Assembly: GCA_031259345.1 (NCBI GenBank)
Contig: JAIRLQ010000462.1
Location: 1 to 6,775 of the forward strand
Reading direction: 5' to 3'
DNA from: Treponema sp.
Lineage (GTDB): Bacteria > Spirochaetota > Spirochaetia > Treponematales > Breznakiellaceae
Length of the DNA: 6,775 bases
Part shown: in pieces, positions 1 through 5,268 of the stretch
Position numbering within the stretch: the first letter of the stretch is position 1
Layout of the letters: each line of letters opens with the position of its first letter
Translations under genes and position numbers: made by a program
Notes under the pieces: model-generated
What the model was told of the DNA's origin: nothing
What the model saw: the letters and a program-made list of their open reading frames with translations, nothing else
Databases searched by the model: none

Positions 1-588
1 ACCCTGAAGGCGCGGCTTCTGGAGATAAACCCCCGCTGTGAAATCGACGCCAGGGCGGCGGTCTTTTCCGGGGAAACGGCCCCCGGTTTCGGCATCGAAG
101 GGGCGGACTATGTGATAGACGCCATCGACAGCCTGACCCATAAACTTGATCTCATTGAACTATGCACCGAGGGGGGAGCGACCCTCTTTTCCTCCATGGG
201 GATGGCTCAGAAACTGGATCCTACCCGGCTTAAAACCGCAGACATCTGGGAGACCACCGGTTGCCCCCTGGCGCGGCTTGTCCGCCAGGGCCTCCGCAAA
301 CGGGGCTTTGGTGGTCATTTTACCGTAGTGTACAGCGCCGAACGCCTCCCCCTTAGAGAAGAAATCCCCGTGGCCTGCGGTTCTTCCCGGTGTCTGTGCC
401 CCAAGCGGGATAATTGTGATCCCGATGCCCCGGTTGAGTGGTGCAGCAGCAAAAAAGTGATTAACGGCAGCGCGGTAACCGTTACCGCCGCCGCAGGCAT
501 GATCCTCGCAAGCCTTGTAATCCGCCACATTTATGAAAAATGTAATAATTTCCTCTTGCCAAAAACCTGTTTATATCCTACAATTTAG
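1..588 (+). CDS. tcdA: TcdA/CsdL-type tRNA threonylcarbamoyladenosine dehydratase, C-terminal part (5' end outside window)
   Basis: The frame is open from base 1 to the TAG at 586-588, giving 195 visible residues; the N-terminal ATP-binding Rossmann part lies upstream. The family is E1-like (ThiF/MoeB fold). It uses ATP to cyclise the t6A37 modification of tRNA to its ct6A form. Seen here are an INPRCEIDA stretch near the start, YVIDAIDS (bases 109-132), SSMGMAQKLDPT, the DIW..T..PLARLVRQGLRKRG segment typical of TcdA rather than ThiF or MoeB, VVYSAE, and a hydrophobic end segment (GSAVTVTAAAGMILASLVI). A cysteine-rich insert (cysteines at bases 376, 391, 397, 415 and 442) lacks the usual paired CXXC zinc motif of ThiF/MoeB. 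The last dozen residues look unconserved, and their codons carry the promoter of the next gene. Family assignment is strong; the exact tRNA role is inferred from the family. Confidence 0.85.
   Translation, partial: TLKARLLEINPRCEIDARAAVFSGETAPGFGIEGADYVIDAIDSLTHKLDLIELCTEGGATLFSSMGMAQKLDPTRLKTADIWETTGCPLARLVRQGLRKRGFGGHFTVVYSAERLPLREEIPVACGSSRCLCPKRDNCDPDAPVEWCSSKKVINGSAVTVTAAAGMILASLVIRHIYEKCNNFLLPKTCLYPTI
556..584 (+). promoter_or_regulatory. Sigma70-like promoter for metC, inside the end of tcdA
   Basis: A -35 box TTGCCA (556-561) and a -10 box TACAAT (579-584) are separated by exactly 17 bp. Both sit within the last ten codons of tcdA. Transcription would start near 590-592, giving a leader of about 40 nt before metC. 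The -10 box overlaps the left arm of the palindrome at 574-596, the geometry expected of a repressible promoter. The call rests on sequence match only. Confidence 0.65.
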
Positions 589-606
589 GTAGGATAAATC
601 TCCTAC
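574..606 (+). promoter_or_regulatory. Palindromic operator with a third half-site, overlapping the metC -10 box and start site
   Basis: TATCCTAC (574-581) and GTAGGATA (589-596) form a perfect 8+8 bp inverted repeat around a 7 bp centre. A further half-site TCCTAC lies at 601-606, 25 bp after the same hexamer in the left arm. It also forms a perfect 6+6 inverted repeat with GTAGGA at 589-594. The palindrome spans the -10 box, the tcdA stop codon and the likely transcription start, so a bound dimer would block RNA polymerase. A palindrome of about 23 bp is the size bound by Rrf2-family dimers, and two Rrf2 genes lie in the same operon; that link is inference. If transcription begins at or before 589, the 589-606 part could instead act as a 5' mRNA hairpin. 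Confidence 0.6.
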
Positions 607-631
607 ATAGAAAATCGGGGCGAAAAGGAAA

Positions 632-1786
632 ATGAAACAGGGTACTCTGCTTATTCACAACGGTTACGAAATTGATCCCGCCAGCAAAGCCCTGGGGGTT
701 CCCCTCATACAGACATCCACCTTTGATCAAAGCGCTTTTTTTGATCCCGAAAAGGCGGGGGCTAAGCCGCCGGAGTTTGATTATGCCCGTTCGGGGAATC
801 CTACAAGAAAAGCCCTGGAAGAAATCATTGCAAAGCTGGAAAACGGGGCAGCGGGTTATGCCTTTGGCAGCGGCATTGCGGCTGTTTCCTCAACTTTGGG
901 CATTTTTTCCACCGGGGATCACATTATCGCCGCAGAGGATATTTACGGCGGCAGCTACCGGATACTCAACACCTTTTACAAAAGATGGGGCCTTGAAATG
1001 ACCGCTGTGGACGGCAGTAAACCGGAAGAAATACGCCGGGCAATAAAGCCAAATACAAAAGCGGTATTTCTCGAAACCCCTTCCAACCCCCTGCTTAAAA
1101 TATGCGATCTTAAAGCCTGTATAGCCATTGCCAAAGAAGCGGGGCTGCTTGTCATTGTTGACAATACTTTTATGACCCCCTGCCTGCAGCGGCCCATAGA
1201 GCTGGGCGCGGATATTGTGCTTCACTCGGCTACCAAATTCCTGGGAGGCCACAGCGATGTCATTTCCGGCCTGGCGGTAACTTCCACGGAAGAATTGGGC
1301 AAGCGGATTTACGCGGTACAAAATGGTTTTGGCGCCGTGCCGGGCCCCTGGGATATATGGCTGGTGATACGGGGAATTAAAACCCTAAAGGTGAGGATGG
1401 AAGCCCAGGAAGAAACAGCCCAATTCTTGAGCCGCCGCCTGCGGGAACATCCCCGTGTGGATACCGTTTATTATCCGGGGCTGGAAGATCATCCGGGAAA
1501 GGCAATCCACGATTCCCAGGCTTCGGGAGCGGGGGCTGTTTTTTCCTTTAAAACAAAAAGCGCCGAGGCGGCCCTCCGTTTTTTGGGCAGGGTTAAACTC
1601 GCCGCCTCGGCAGTCAGCCTGGGGGGCGTAGAAACCATAGCGTCATACCCGGTACAGATGAGCCATGCTTCAATCCCCCCTGCCGAAAGGCAGCGGCTGG
1701 GCATTACCGATACCCTGATACGCATATCGGCGGGGCTTGAAGACAAGGAAGACTTACTTGAAGATTTTAAACAGGCTCTGGACTAG
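632..1786 (+). CDS. metC: Cystathionine beta-lyase (MetC-like), Cys/Met metabolism PLP enzyme
   Basis: This 384-residue fold-type I PLP enzyme has the family's usual full length. Its expected reaction is cystathionine to homocysteine, pyruvate and ammonia. Visible motifs are DYARSGNPTR (50-59, with the PLP-phosphate-binding Tyr51 and Arg53), EDIYGG (Tyr105 stacks on PLP), DNTF (Asp177), SATKFLGGHSD with the Schiff-base Lys202, SLGGVE (329-334) and LIRISAG (Arg364, substrate carboxylate). From memory it resembles Bacillus subtilis MetC throughout, including YYPGL.DHPG, GAGAVFSF and the MSHA..P..R...GITD tail. Glycine follows Tyr105 where methionine gamma-lyases carry a catalytic cysteine, so MGL is unlikely. 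Cystathionine gamma-lyase or dual activity cannot be excluded. The ATG follows AAAGGA (624-629) with only 2 nt of spacing, which is tight, but residue 1 fits the family start. Confidence 0.85.
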   Translation: MKQGTLLIHNGYEIDPASKALGVPLIQTSTFDQSAFFDPEKAGAKPPEFDYARSGNPTRKALEEIIAKLENGAAGYAFGSGIAAVSSTLGIFSTGDHIIAAEDIYGGSYRILNTFYKRWGLEMTAVDGSKPEEIRRAIKPNTKAVFLETPSNPLLKICDLKACIAIAKEAGLLVIVDNTFMTPCLQRPIELGADIVLHSATKFLGGHSDVISGLAVTSTEELGKRIYAVQNGFGAVPGPWDIWLVIRGIKTLKVRMEAQEETAQFLSRRLREHPRVDTVYYPGLEDHPGKAIHDSQASGAGAVFSFKTKSAEAALRFLGRVKLAASAVSLGGVETIASYPVQMSHASIPPAERQRLGITDTLIRISAGLEDKEDLLEDFKQALD

Positions 1787-1840
1787 TGCGGTATTTGCGA
1801 TACAAAGTGACGCAAAAATCTACAAGCGCAACAGGCTGCC

Positions 1841-1854
1841 AGGAGATAAGGATG
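1841..1854 (+). promoter_or_regulatory. Ribosome-binding site that decides the metI start
   Basis: AGGAG at 1841-1845 lies 6 nt before the ATG at 1852. The reading frame is open further upstream to a GTG at 1786 that overlaps the metC stop codon. That extension would add 22 residues without family similarity and has no comparable Shine-Dalgarno sequence, so the ATG at 1852 is preferred. Confidence 0.75.
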
Positions 1855-3072
1855 AGCGACAGCGAATGTTATGACAAAAATGAATTCCCCGGCGGCGGAC
1901 TTTCCAAGGAAAGCCGGCTTTCTCTGGAAAGTCTGGCAGTTCATGGCGCCACACCCTTTGAGCCTGTAACAGGGTCTATTACGGCGCCCATTTATCAAAC
2001 CTCAACGTTCAGGCATCCCGCACTGGGGGAGAGTACAGGCTTTGATTACAGCAGGGTGGTAAATCCCACCAGAACGGAACTGGAAAAAACTGTTGCCCTT
2101 CTGGAAGGCGGAAAGCACGGCCTTGCCTTTGCCACCGGCATGGGGGCCATTTCAACTTTAATTAAGCTCTACCATCCCGGGGATCACATCATTGTTTCAG
2201 AGGATCTTTACGGCGGCACCTATAGGCTCTTCAATGAATATTACAGGGAATACGGTTATTTATTTTCCTGGGTTGATACCAGCGATTTTAACCGGATCGA
2301 AAAAAATCTGCGCCCCGAAACAAAAGCCCTCTTTATCGAAACGCCTTCCAATCCCATGATGAAGGTTACGGACATTCGCCGCTGTGCGGAACTGATACAC
2401 AGCCGGGGAGGGCATCTTGTTGTGGACAATACCTTCCTCTCCCCGTGGTTCCAAAATCCCCTTGCCCTGGGTGCGGACCTGGTGATCCACAGCGGCACCA
2501 AGTACCTGGCAGGACATAATGATACCCTTTCGGGCTTTATCGTTCACTCGTCCGACGCCCTTTTAGAAACTTTGCAGAATATACAGAAAAGCGAAGGAGC
2601 GTCGCTCTCCCCTTTTGATTCCTGGCTGACTTTGCGGGGCATCAAGACCCTGGGCCTGCGGATGGAAAAGCACGAAAAAAACGCCCTGCTTATCGCGTCA
2701 TGGCTTCGCGGGCATGAACGGGTGGAAAAGGTTTTTTATACCGGCTTTGAGGATCACCCACAGTACGTACTTTCACAAAACCAGGCCAGGGGTTCGGGCG
2801 GCATGATTTCCTTTTATCTTAAAAACCCCGCGGATGTGCCGGTACTGCTTCGCAGCATAAAACTGATTCTCTTTGCCGAAAGCCTGGGGGGAGTGGAATC
2901 CCTTCTAACCTATCCCCTAATACAGACCCATCAGGCTATTCCCGAGGCAATGCGGCTTTCCGCGGGGGTCAATGACCGGCTTATGCGGCTTTCCGTAGGC
3001 ATTGAACACGCAAATGATATTATTGCCGATCTTGATTCGGCGTTAAGCCAATGTAAAAAGGAAAACAAATAA
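1852..3072 (+). CDS. metI: Cystathionine gamma-synthase / O-acetylhomoserine thiol-lyase-like PLP enzyme (MetI-like)
   Basis: This 406-residue protein is a tandem paralogue of the preceding gene. The predicted reaction joins an acylated homoserine with cysteine to give cystathionine, or with sulfide to give homocysteine. Motifs are GESTGFDYSR..NPTR (59-74, Tyr66), EDLYGG (Tyr120), DNTF (Asp192), HSGTKYLAGHND with the PLP Lys217, SPFDSWL..RGIKTL, FAESLGGVESLLTYP (341-355) and RLSVGIEHA..I.DL (Arg379). The GESTGFDY, SPFDSWL and FAESLGGVES blocks are those I recall from Bacillus MetI, which separates it from MetC. The N-terminus is about 20 residues longer than MetI. MetI then MetC is the Bacillus order; here it is reversed. 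No homoserine acyltransferase is in the window. Cystathionine gamma-lyase remains an alternative. The stop overlaps the next start (TAATG). Confidence 0.75.
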   Translation: MSDSECYDKNEFPGGGLSKESRLSLESLAVHGATPFEPVTGSITAPIYQTSTFRHPALGESTGFDYSRVVNPTRTELEKTVALLEGGKHGLAFATGMGAISTLIKLYHPGDHIIVSEDLYGGTYRLFNEYYREYGYLFSWVDTSDFNRIEKNLRPETKALFIETPSNPMMKVTDIRRCAELIHSRGGHLVVDNTFLSPWFQNPLALGADLVIHSGTKYLAGHNDTLSGFIVHSSDALLETLQNIQKSEGASLSPFDSWLTLRGIKTLGLRMEKHEKNALLIASWLRGHERVEKVFYTGFEDHPQYVLSQNQARGSGGMISFYLKNPADVPVLLRSIKLILFAESLGGVESLLTYPLIQTHQAIPEAMRLSAGVNDRLMRLSVGIEHANDIIADLDSALSQCKKENK

Positions 3073-3503
3073 TGAGAATTTCAACCAAAGGCCGGTATTC
3101 ACTGGAAGCATTTCTTTACATGGCGCTGCTTCCCGAAAGGGAATATACCAGTACCAAAACCATAGCGGAAAGAACCAATATCTCCGACGGGTATCTGGAA
3201 CAGCTTTTTATTCCCCTGCGAAAGGCGGGAATCATCAAGGGAATACGGGGCCCCCAGGGCGGCTACCTGCCGGGAAAAAGCCTTGACCAGATAAGCGTGG
3301 GTGATGTGCTTAGGGCAGTCGAAGGCCCACTGGAGCCTGTGGACTGCGTTAATTCCCAGGTATGCCCGATCCGGGAAAGCTGTGTCTCCAGGCATACCTG
3401 GAGCGAACTCTACACCGCAATATCCAAGTGCGTTGATTCCATCAGCATGCAGGATCTGGTCGAGGCATACCAGAAAATGGATCAAATGGAGTATGCAATA
3501 TGA
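3072..3503 (+). CDS. Rrf2-family regulator with IscR-like Fe-S cysteines
   Basis: This 143-residue Rrf2 winged-helix regulator begins MRISTKGRYSLEAFLYMA. Its helix-turn-helix and wing occupy about residues 26-68 (ISDGYLEQL..PLRKAGIIKGIRG..GGY), followed by the VGDVLRAVEGP dimerisation-helix motif. Cys92, Cys98 and Cys104 have exactly the CX5CX5C spacing of IscR, where they bind a [2Fe-2S] cluster. The fourth ligand, His107 in IscR, is Arg107 here with His108 beside it, so ligation may differ. It could sense Fe-S status, oxygen, NO or redox state; the sequence does not say which. The ATG overlaps the metI stop by 1 nt and has AAAAGGA about 9 nt upstream, so it is probably translated from the met operon mRNA. 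It ends in Ile (EYAI). Confidence 0.85.
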   Translation: MRISTKGRYSLEAFLYMALLPEREYTSTKTIAERTNISDGYLEQLFIPLRKAGIIKGIRGPQGGYLPGKSLDQISVGDVLRAVEGPLEPVDCVNSQVCPIRESCVSRHTWSELYTAISKCVDSISMQDLVEAYQKMDQMEYAI

Positions 3504-3934
3504 AAATATCCACCAGGGGCCGCTACGGCATCAGGCTCCTTATTGATCTGGCCGAACATTCGGGGGAAGACCATGTTTCCCTGGCAAGCATTGCGGCGCG
3601 GAAGGTAATTTCCATCCGTTATCTGGAGCAGGTGGCGGTAATCCTTCGGCGCGCCGGCTTTATCCGCTCGGTTAAAGGCGCCTCGGGGGGCTATACACTG
3701 GCCCGCAGGAGCGAAGACATTCTTATCGGCGATGTACTGCGGGTTCTGGAAGGAGATATGCTGGTGGTGGACCCGCCCCTTCCCAATGTCAAGGAAACAA
3801 AGCTCCAGCGCTGCATCAGAATAACCGTGTTTGACCGCCTCAATGAACGCATTGCCTCGATAATCGATCATAAAACCCTTGCTTCCATGGTAGGGACGGT
3901 TGATCCCGATGAGTCCTATATGTATTTTATTTAG
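3500..3934 (+). CDS. cymR: CymR-like Rrf2-family cysteine-metabolism regulator
   Basis: This 144-residue Rrf2 regulator begins MKISTRGRYGIRLLIDLAEH and has a winged helix at about residues 27-68 (ISIRYLEQV..ILRRAGFIRSVKG..GGY), then IGDVLRVLEG. Unlike its neighbour it lacks the three-cysteine cluster; its only cysteine is Cys105. It ends DESYMYFI, close to the tail I recall for Bacillus CymR. CymR represses cysteine and methionine uptake and synthesis genes, and its DNA binding depends on forming a complex with CysK. The gene lies directly upstream of cysK, which supports the same arrangement. Its ATG overlaps the previous stop by 4 nt (ATGA), with GGAG at 3488-3491. Rrf2 membership is near certain; the CymR role is inferred from sequence style and context. 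Confidence 0.75.
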   Translation: MKISTRGRYGIRLLIDLAEHSGEDHVSLASIAARKVISIRYLEQVAVILRRAGFIRSVKGASGGYTLARRSEDILIGDVLRVLEGDMLVVDPPLPNVKETKLQRCIRITVFDRLNERIASIIDHKTLASMVGTVDPDESYMYFI

Positions 3935-3936
3935 CC

Positions 3937-3964
3937 CCCGGAACAAACTAATTTTAAAACCGGG
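3937..3964 (+). terminator. Weak stem after the Rrf2 pair, possible terminator
   Basis: CCCGG (3937-3941) can pair with CCGGG (3960-3964) across an 18 nt A/T-rich loop, followed by TTTGGTT. The stem is short, the loop long and the T-tract poor, so read-through into cysK is likely. Recorded because it starts 2 nt after the stop codon and lies just upstream of the cysK promoter. Confidence 0.2.
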
Positions 3965-3973
3965 TTTGGTTAC

Positions 3974-4002
3974 TTGATATTTTTTACAGTGTAGTTGATA
4001 AT
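3974..4002 (+). promoter_or_regulatory. cysK: Sigma70-like promoter for cysK
   Basis: A -35 box TTGATA (3974-3979) and a -10 box GATAAT (3997-4002) are separated by 17 bp. The predicted start near 4009 leaves a leader of about 35 nt. This would let cysK be expressed apart from the met-Rrf2 operon. A weak 4+4 repeat ATAC/GTAT (4001-4004, 4016-4019) lies just downstream. The strong metC palindrome has no copy here. Confidence 0.55.
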
Positions 4003-4042
4003 ACCCATATAAATAGTATGAATTATTCCAAGGAGGAATCAA

Positions 4043-4963
4043 ATGGCAAGAGCAGACAAAATTACGGATCTTATAGGAAATACCCCATTGGTTAAAATCA
4101 ACAAAATCAATGAGGGCGGGGCAATCATTTATGCCAAGCTGGAAAGTTTTAATCCTCTCCACAGCGTAAAAGACCGGATTGCCCTGGCAATGATTGAAAG
4201 CGCGGAAAATGAAGGCAAAATAAAGAAGGGCACGGTTATTATTGAACCCACCAGCGGCAACACCGGCATCGGCCTTGCCTTTGTGGCGGCAGTTAAGGGC
4301 TACCGGATTATCCTTACCATGCCCGAGACCATGAGTATTGAGCGCCGGAAGCTTCTTAAAGCCCTGGGGGCCGAGCTGGAACTGACCGAAGGCGCCAAAG
4401 GCATGAAAGGGGCCATTGCGAAAGCGGAAGAGCTTGCGGCCTCCATCCCCAACGCTTTTATTCCCCAGCAGTTCATCAACAGCGCCAACCCGGCAATTCA
4501 TGAAAAAACCACCGGTCCCGAAATCTGGAATGATACCGACGGCCAGGTGGATATACTCATCGGCGGCGTAGGAACCGGCGGAACCATCACCGGAGCAGGG
4601 AAATACCTTAAATCCAAAAAGCCTTCGGTAAAGGTTATTGCGGTAGAACCCTCCGCGTCTCCGGTACTTTCAGGCGGCCAGAGCGGCCCCCACAAGATTC
4701 AGGGAATAGGCGCGGGCTTCCAGCCCCAGGTTTACGATCCTAAAGTAGTGGACGAAATTTACCTGACCGATGACGTAAAAGCGGGAACCGCCGCCCGGCG
4801 CATTGCCAAGGAAGAAGGAATCCTGGTGGGCATCTCCTCCGGCTCGGCGCTCGAAGCGGCATTGACGGTTTCCAAACGCCCGGAAAACACAGGCAAAACC
4901 ATTGTGGTGGTTCTGCCTGATACAGGAGAACGGTATTTGTCTACATGGCTGTGGGAGGAGTAG
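4043..4963 (+). CDS. cysK: Cysteine synthase A (O-acetylserine sulfhydrylase)
   Basis: This 306-residue, full-length fold-type II PLP enzyme makes cysteine from O-acetylserine and sulfide in the cytoplasm. Motifs in order are DLIGNTPLV (9-17), SVKDR with the PLP Lys43, the substrate loop TSGNTG (70-75), GVGTGGT (175-181, PLP phosphate loop), GIGAGFQP (221-228), GISSGSA (263-269, serine contacting the PLP pyridine nitrogen) and PDTGERYLST near the end. SVKDR and the STWLWEE tail fit CysK and not cystathionine beta-synthase, and no CBS domain follows. AAGGAGG at 4030-4036 lies 6 nt before the ATG, the strongest ribosome-binding site here. It has its own promoter and a following hairpin, so it can be monocistronic. 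A CymR-like gene immediately upstream suggests a second, regulatory role by analogy with the Bacillus CymR-CysK complex. No serine acetyltransferase is in the window. Confidence 0.95.
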   Translation: MARADKITDLIGNTPLVKINKINEGGAIIYAKLESFNPLHSVKDRIALAMIESAENEGKIKKGTVIIEPTSGNTGIGLAFVAAVKGYRIILTMPETMSIERRKLLKALGAELELTEGAKGMKGAIAKAEELAASIPNAFIPQQFINSANPAIHEKTTGPEIWNDTDGQVDILIGGVGTGGTITGAGKYLKSKKPSVKVIAVEPSASPVLSGGQSGPHKIQGIGAGFQPQVYDPKVVDEIYLTDDVKAGTAARRIAKEEGILVGISSGSALEAALTVSKRPENTGKTIVVVLPDTGERYLSTWLWEE

Positions 4964-4970
4964 GAGTTTG

Positions 4971-5015
4971 CCGGGCTACGGGGCTGTCTCCGGCCTAAAG
5001 CCCGGACAAGTTTTT
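4971..5015 (+). terminator. Terminator-like hairpin after cysK
   Basis: CCGGGCT (4971-4977) pairs perfectly with AGCCCGG (4999-5005). Between them CGGGG/CTCCG (4979-4983 and 4988-4992) can form an inner stem. A run of five T follows at 5011-5015, after a 5 nt gap. The gap makes it a slightly irregular intrinsic terminator, but its place 8 nt after the cysK stop fits. Confidence 0.5.
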
Positions 5016-5030
5016 CAAACTTTTTGAAAA
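5012..5030. repeat. Perfect A/T-rich inverted repeat, 8+8 bp with 3 bp centre
   Basis: TTTTCAAA (5012-5019) and TTTGAAAA (5023-5030) flank CTT. It begins inside the T-run of the cysK hairpin. It may be part of a bidirectional terminator region or a protein-binding site upstream of the small ORF. Low complexity means chance is a real possibility. Confidence 0.35.
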
Positions 5031-5047
5031 CGTACTTCCCGTATATA

Positions 5048-5077
5048 TTCAAAAGGCGTTATTTGGGTTAGTATAAA
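5048..5077 (+). promoter_or_regulatory. Possible promoter for the small lysine-rich ORF
   Basis: TTCAAA (5048-5053) and TATAAA (5072-5077) are 18 bp apart, with four and five matches to the sigma70 consensus. A start near 5084 would fall very close to the ribosome-binding site at 5086, leaving almost no leader. This weakens the call. Confidence 0.3.
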
Positions 5078-5097
5078 AGCAGTACAAGGAGATAATC

Positions 5098-5217
5098 ATG
5101 GCTGAACATATAACGCACAAAAAAGAACAGAAGAAGGCTCCTCAAAAAACCCAAAAAGAAAAACGCAAAGAGAAAAAACAGAAAAAGGGAAAAGAAACAA
5201 ATATCCCCAATTCATAG
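5098..5217 (+). CDS. Small lysine-rich protein, 39 residues, unknown function
   Basis: ATG at 5098 runs to TAG at 5215-5217. AAGGAG (5086-5091) lies 6 nt before the ATG, a near-ideal ribosome-binding site. The product has 13 lysines and 1 arginine in 39 residues, many glutamines and glutamates, no cysteine, no membrane segment and no signal peptide. It is probably largely unstructured or a charged helix, with a nucleic-acid or ribosome-binding look. It lies between the cysK terminator and the long hairpin before convergent hydE. I recognise no family. The A-rich, AAA/GAA-heavy codons could arise by chance in an A-rich spacer, but the spaced ribosome-binding site argues for a real gene. Confidence 0.5.
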   Translation: MAEHITHKKEQKKAPQKTQKEKRKEKKQKKGKETNIPNS

Positions 5218-5227
5218 CAGAGAGGGG

Positions 5228-5268
5228 TGAACAACAGCCCTGTTTAGCACAAACAGGGTGATTGTTCA
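5228..5268. terminator. Long imperfect hairpin between convergent genes, containing the hydE stop codon
   Basis: CCCTGTTT (5238-5245) and AAACAGGG (5251-5258) form a perfect 8 bp stem with loop AGCAC. Outside it, TGAACAA (5228-5234) pairs with TTGTTCA (5262-5268) across a small internal loop that includes a G-T pair. GGGG (5224-5227) and CCC (5271-5273) could extend it past a two-base bulge. The hydE stop (5246-5244 on the minus strand) straddles the end of the left inner arm and the loop. Neither strand has a T-run after it, so classical intrinsic termination is unproven; it may act as a shared 3' end or mRNA-stabilising structure. Confidence 0.5.

Noticed and set aside
112..588. Treating the ATG at 112 as the true start of the first gene
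   Set aside because: The frame continues upstream with family-like sequence (INPRCEIDA and onward), and this Met codon falls inside the conserved YVIDAIDS region, so the gene is truncated by the window edge.
1791..1816. Small inverted repeats in the metC-metI gap (TTTGCG/CGCAAA and GTAT/ATAC)
   Set aside because: Short arms, overlapping alternatives and no T-run or promoter link; likely chance in a 65 bp spacer.
1786..1851. In-frame GTG extension of metI overlapping the metC stop codon
   Set aside because: The extra 22 residues show no family similarity and lack a good ribosome-binding site, whereas the ATG at 1852 has AGGAG at ideal spacing.
4001..4019. ATAC/GTAT repeat after the cysK -10 box as a copy of the metC operator
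   Set aside because: Arms are only 4 bp, the spacer is 11 bp, and the TCCTAC core is absent.
3482..4501. 339-codon minus-strand open frame across the second Rrf2 gene and cysK
   Set aside because: It runs antisense to two clear, motif-bearing genes and across their promoter region, and its translation matches no family I know. It is a composition shadow.
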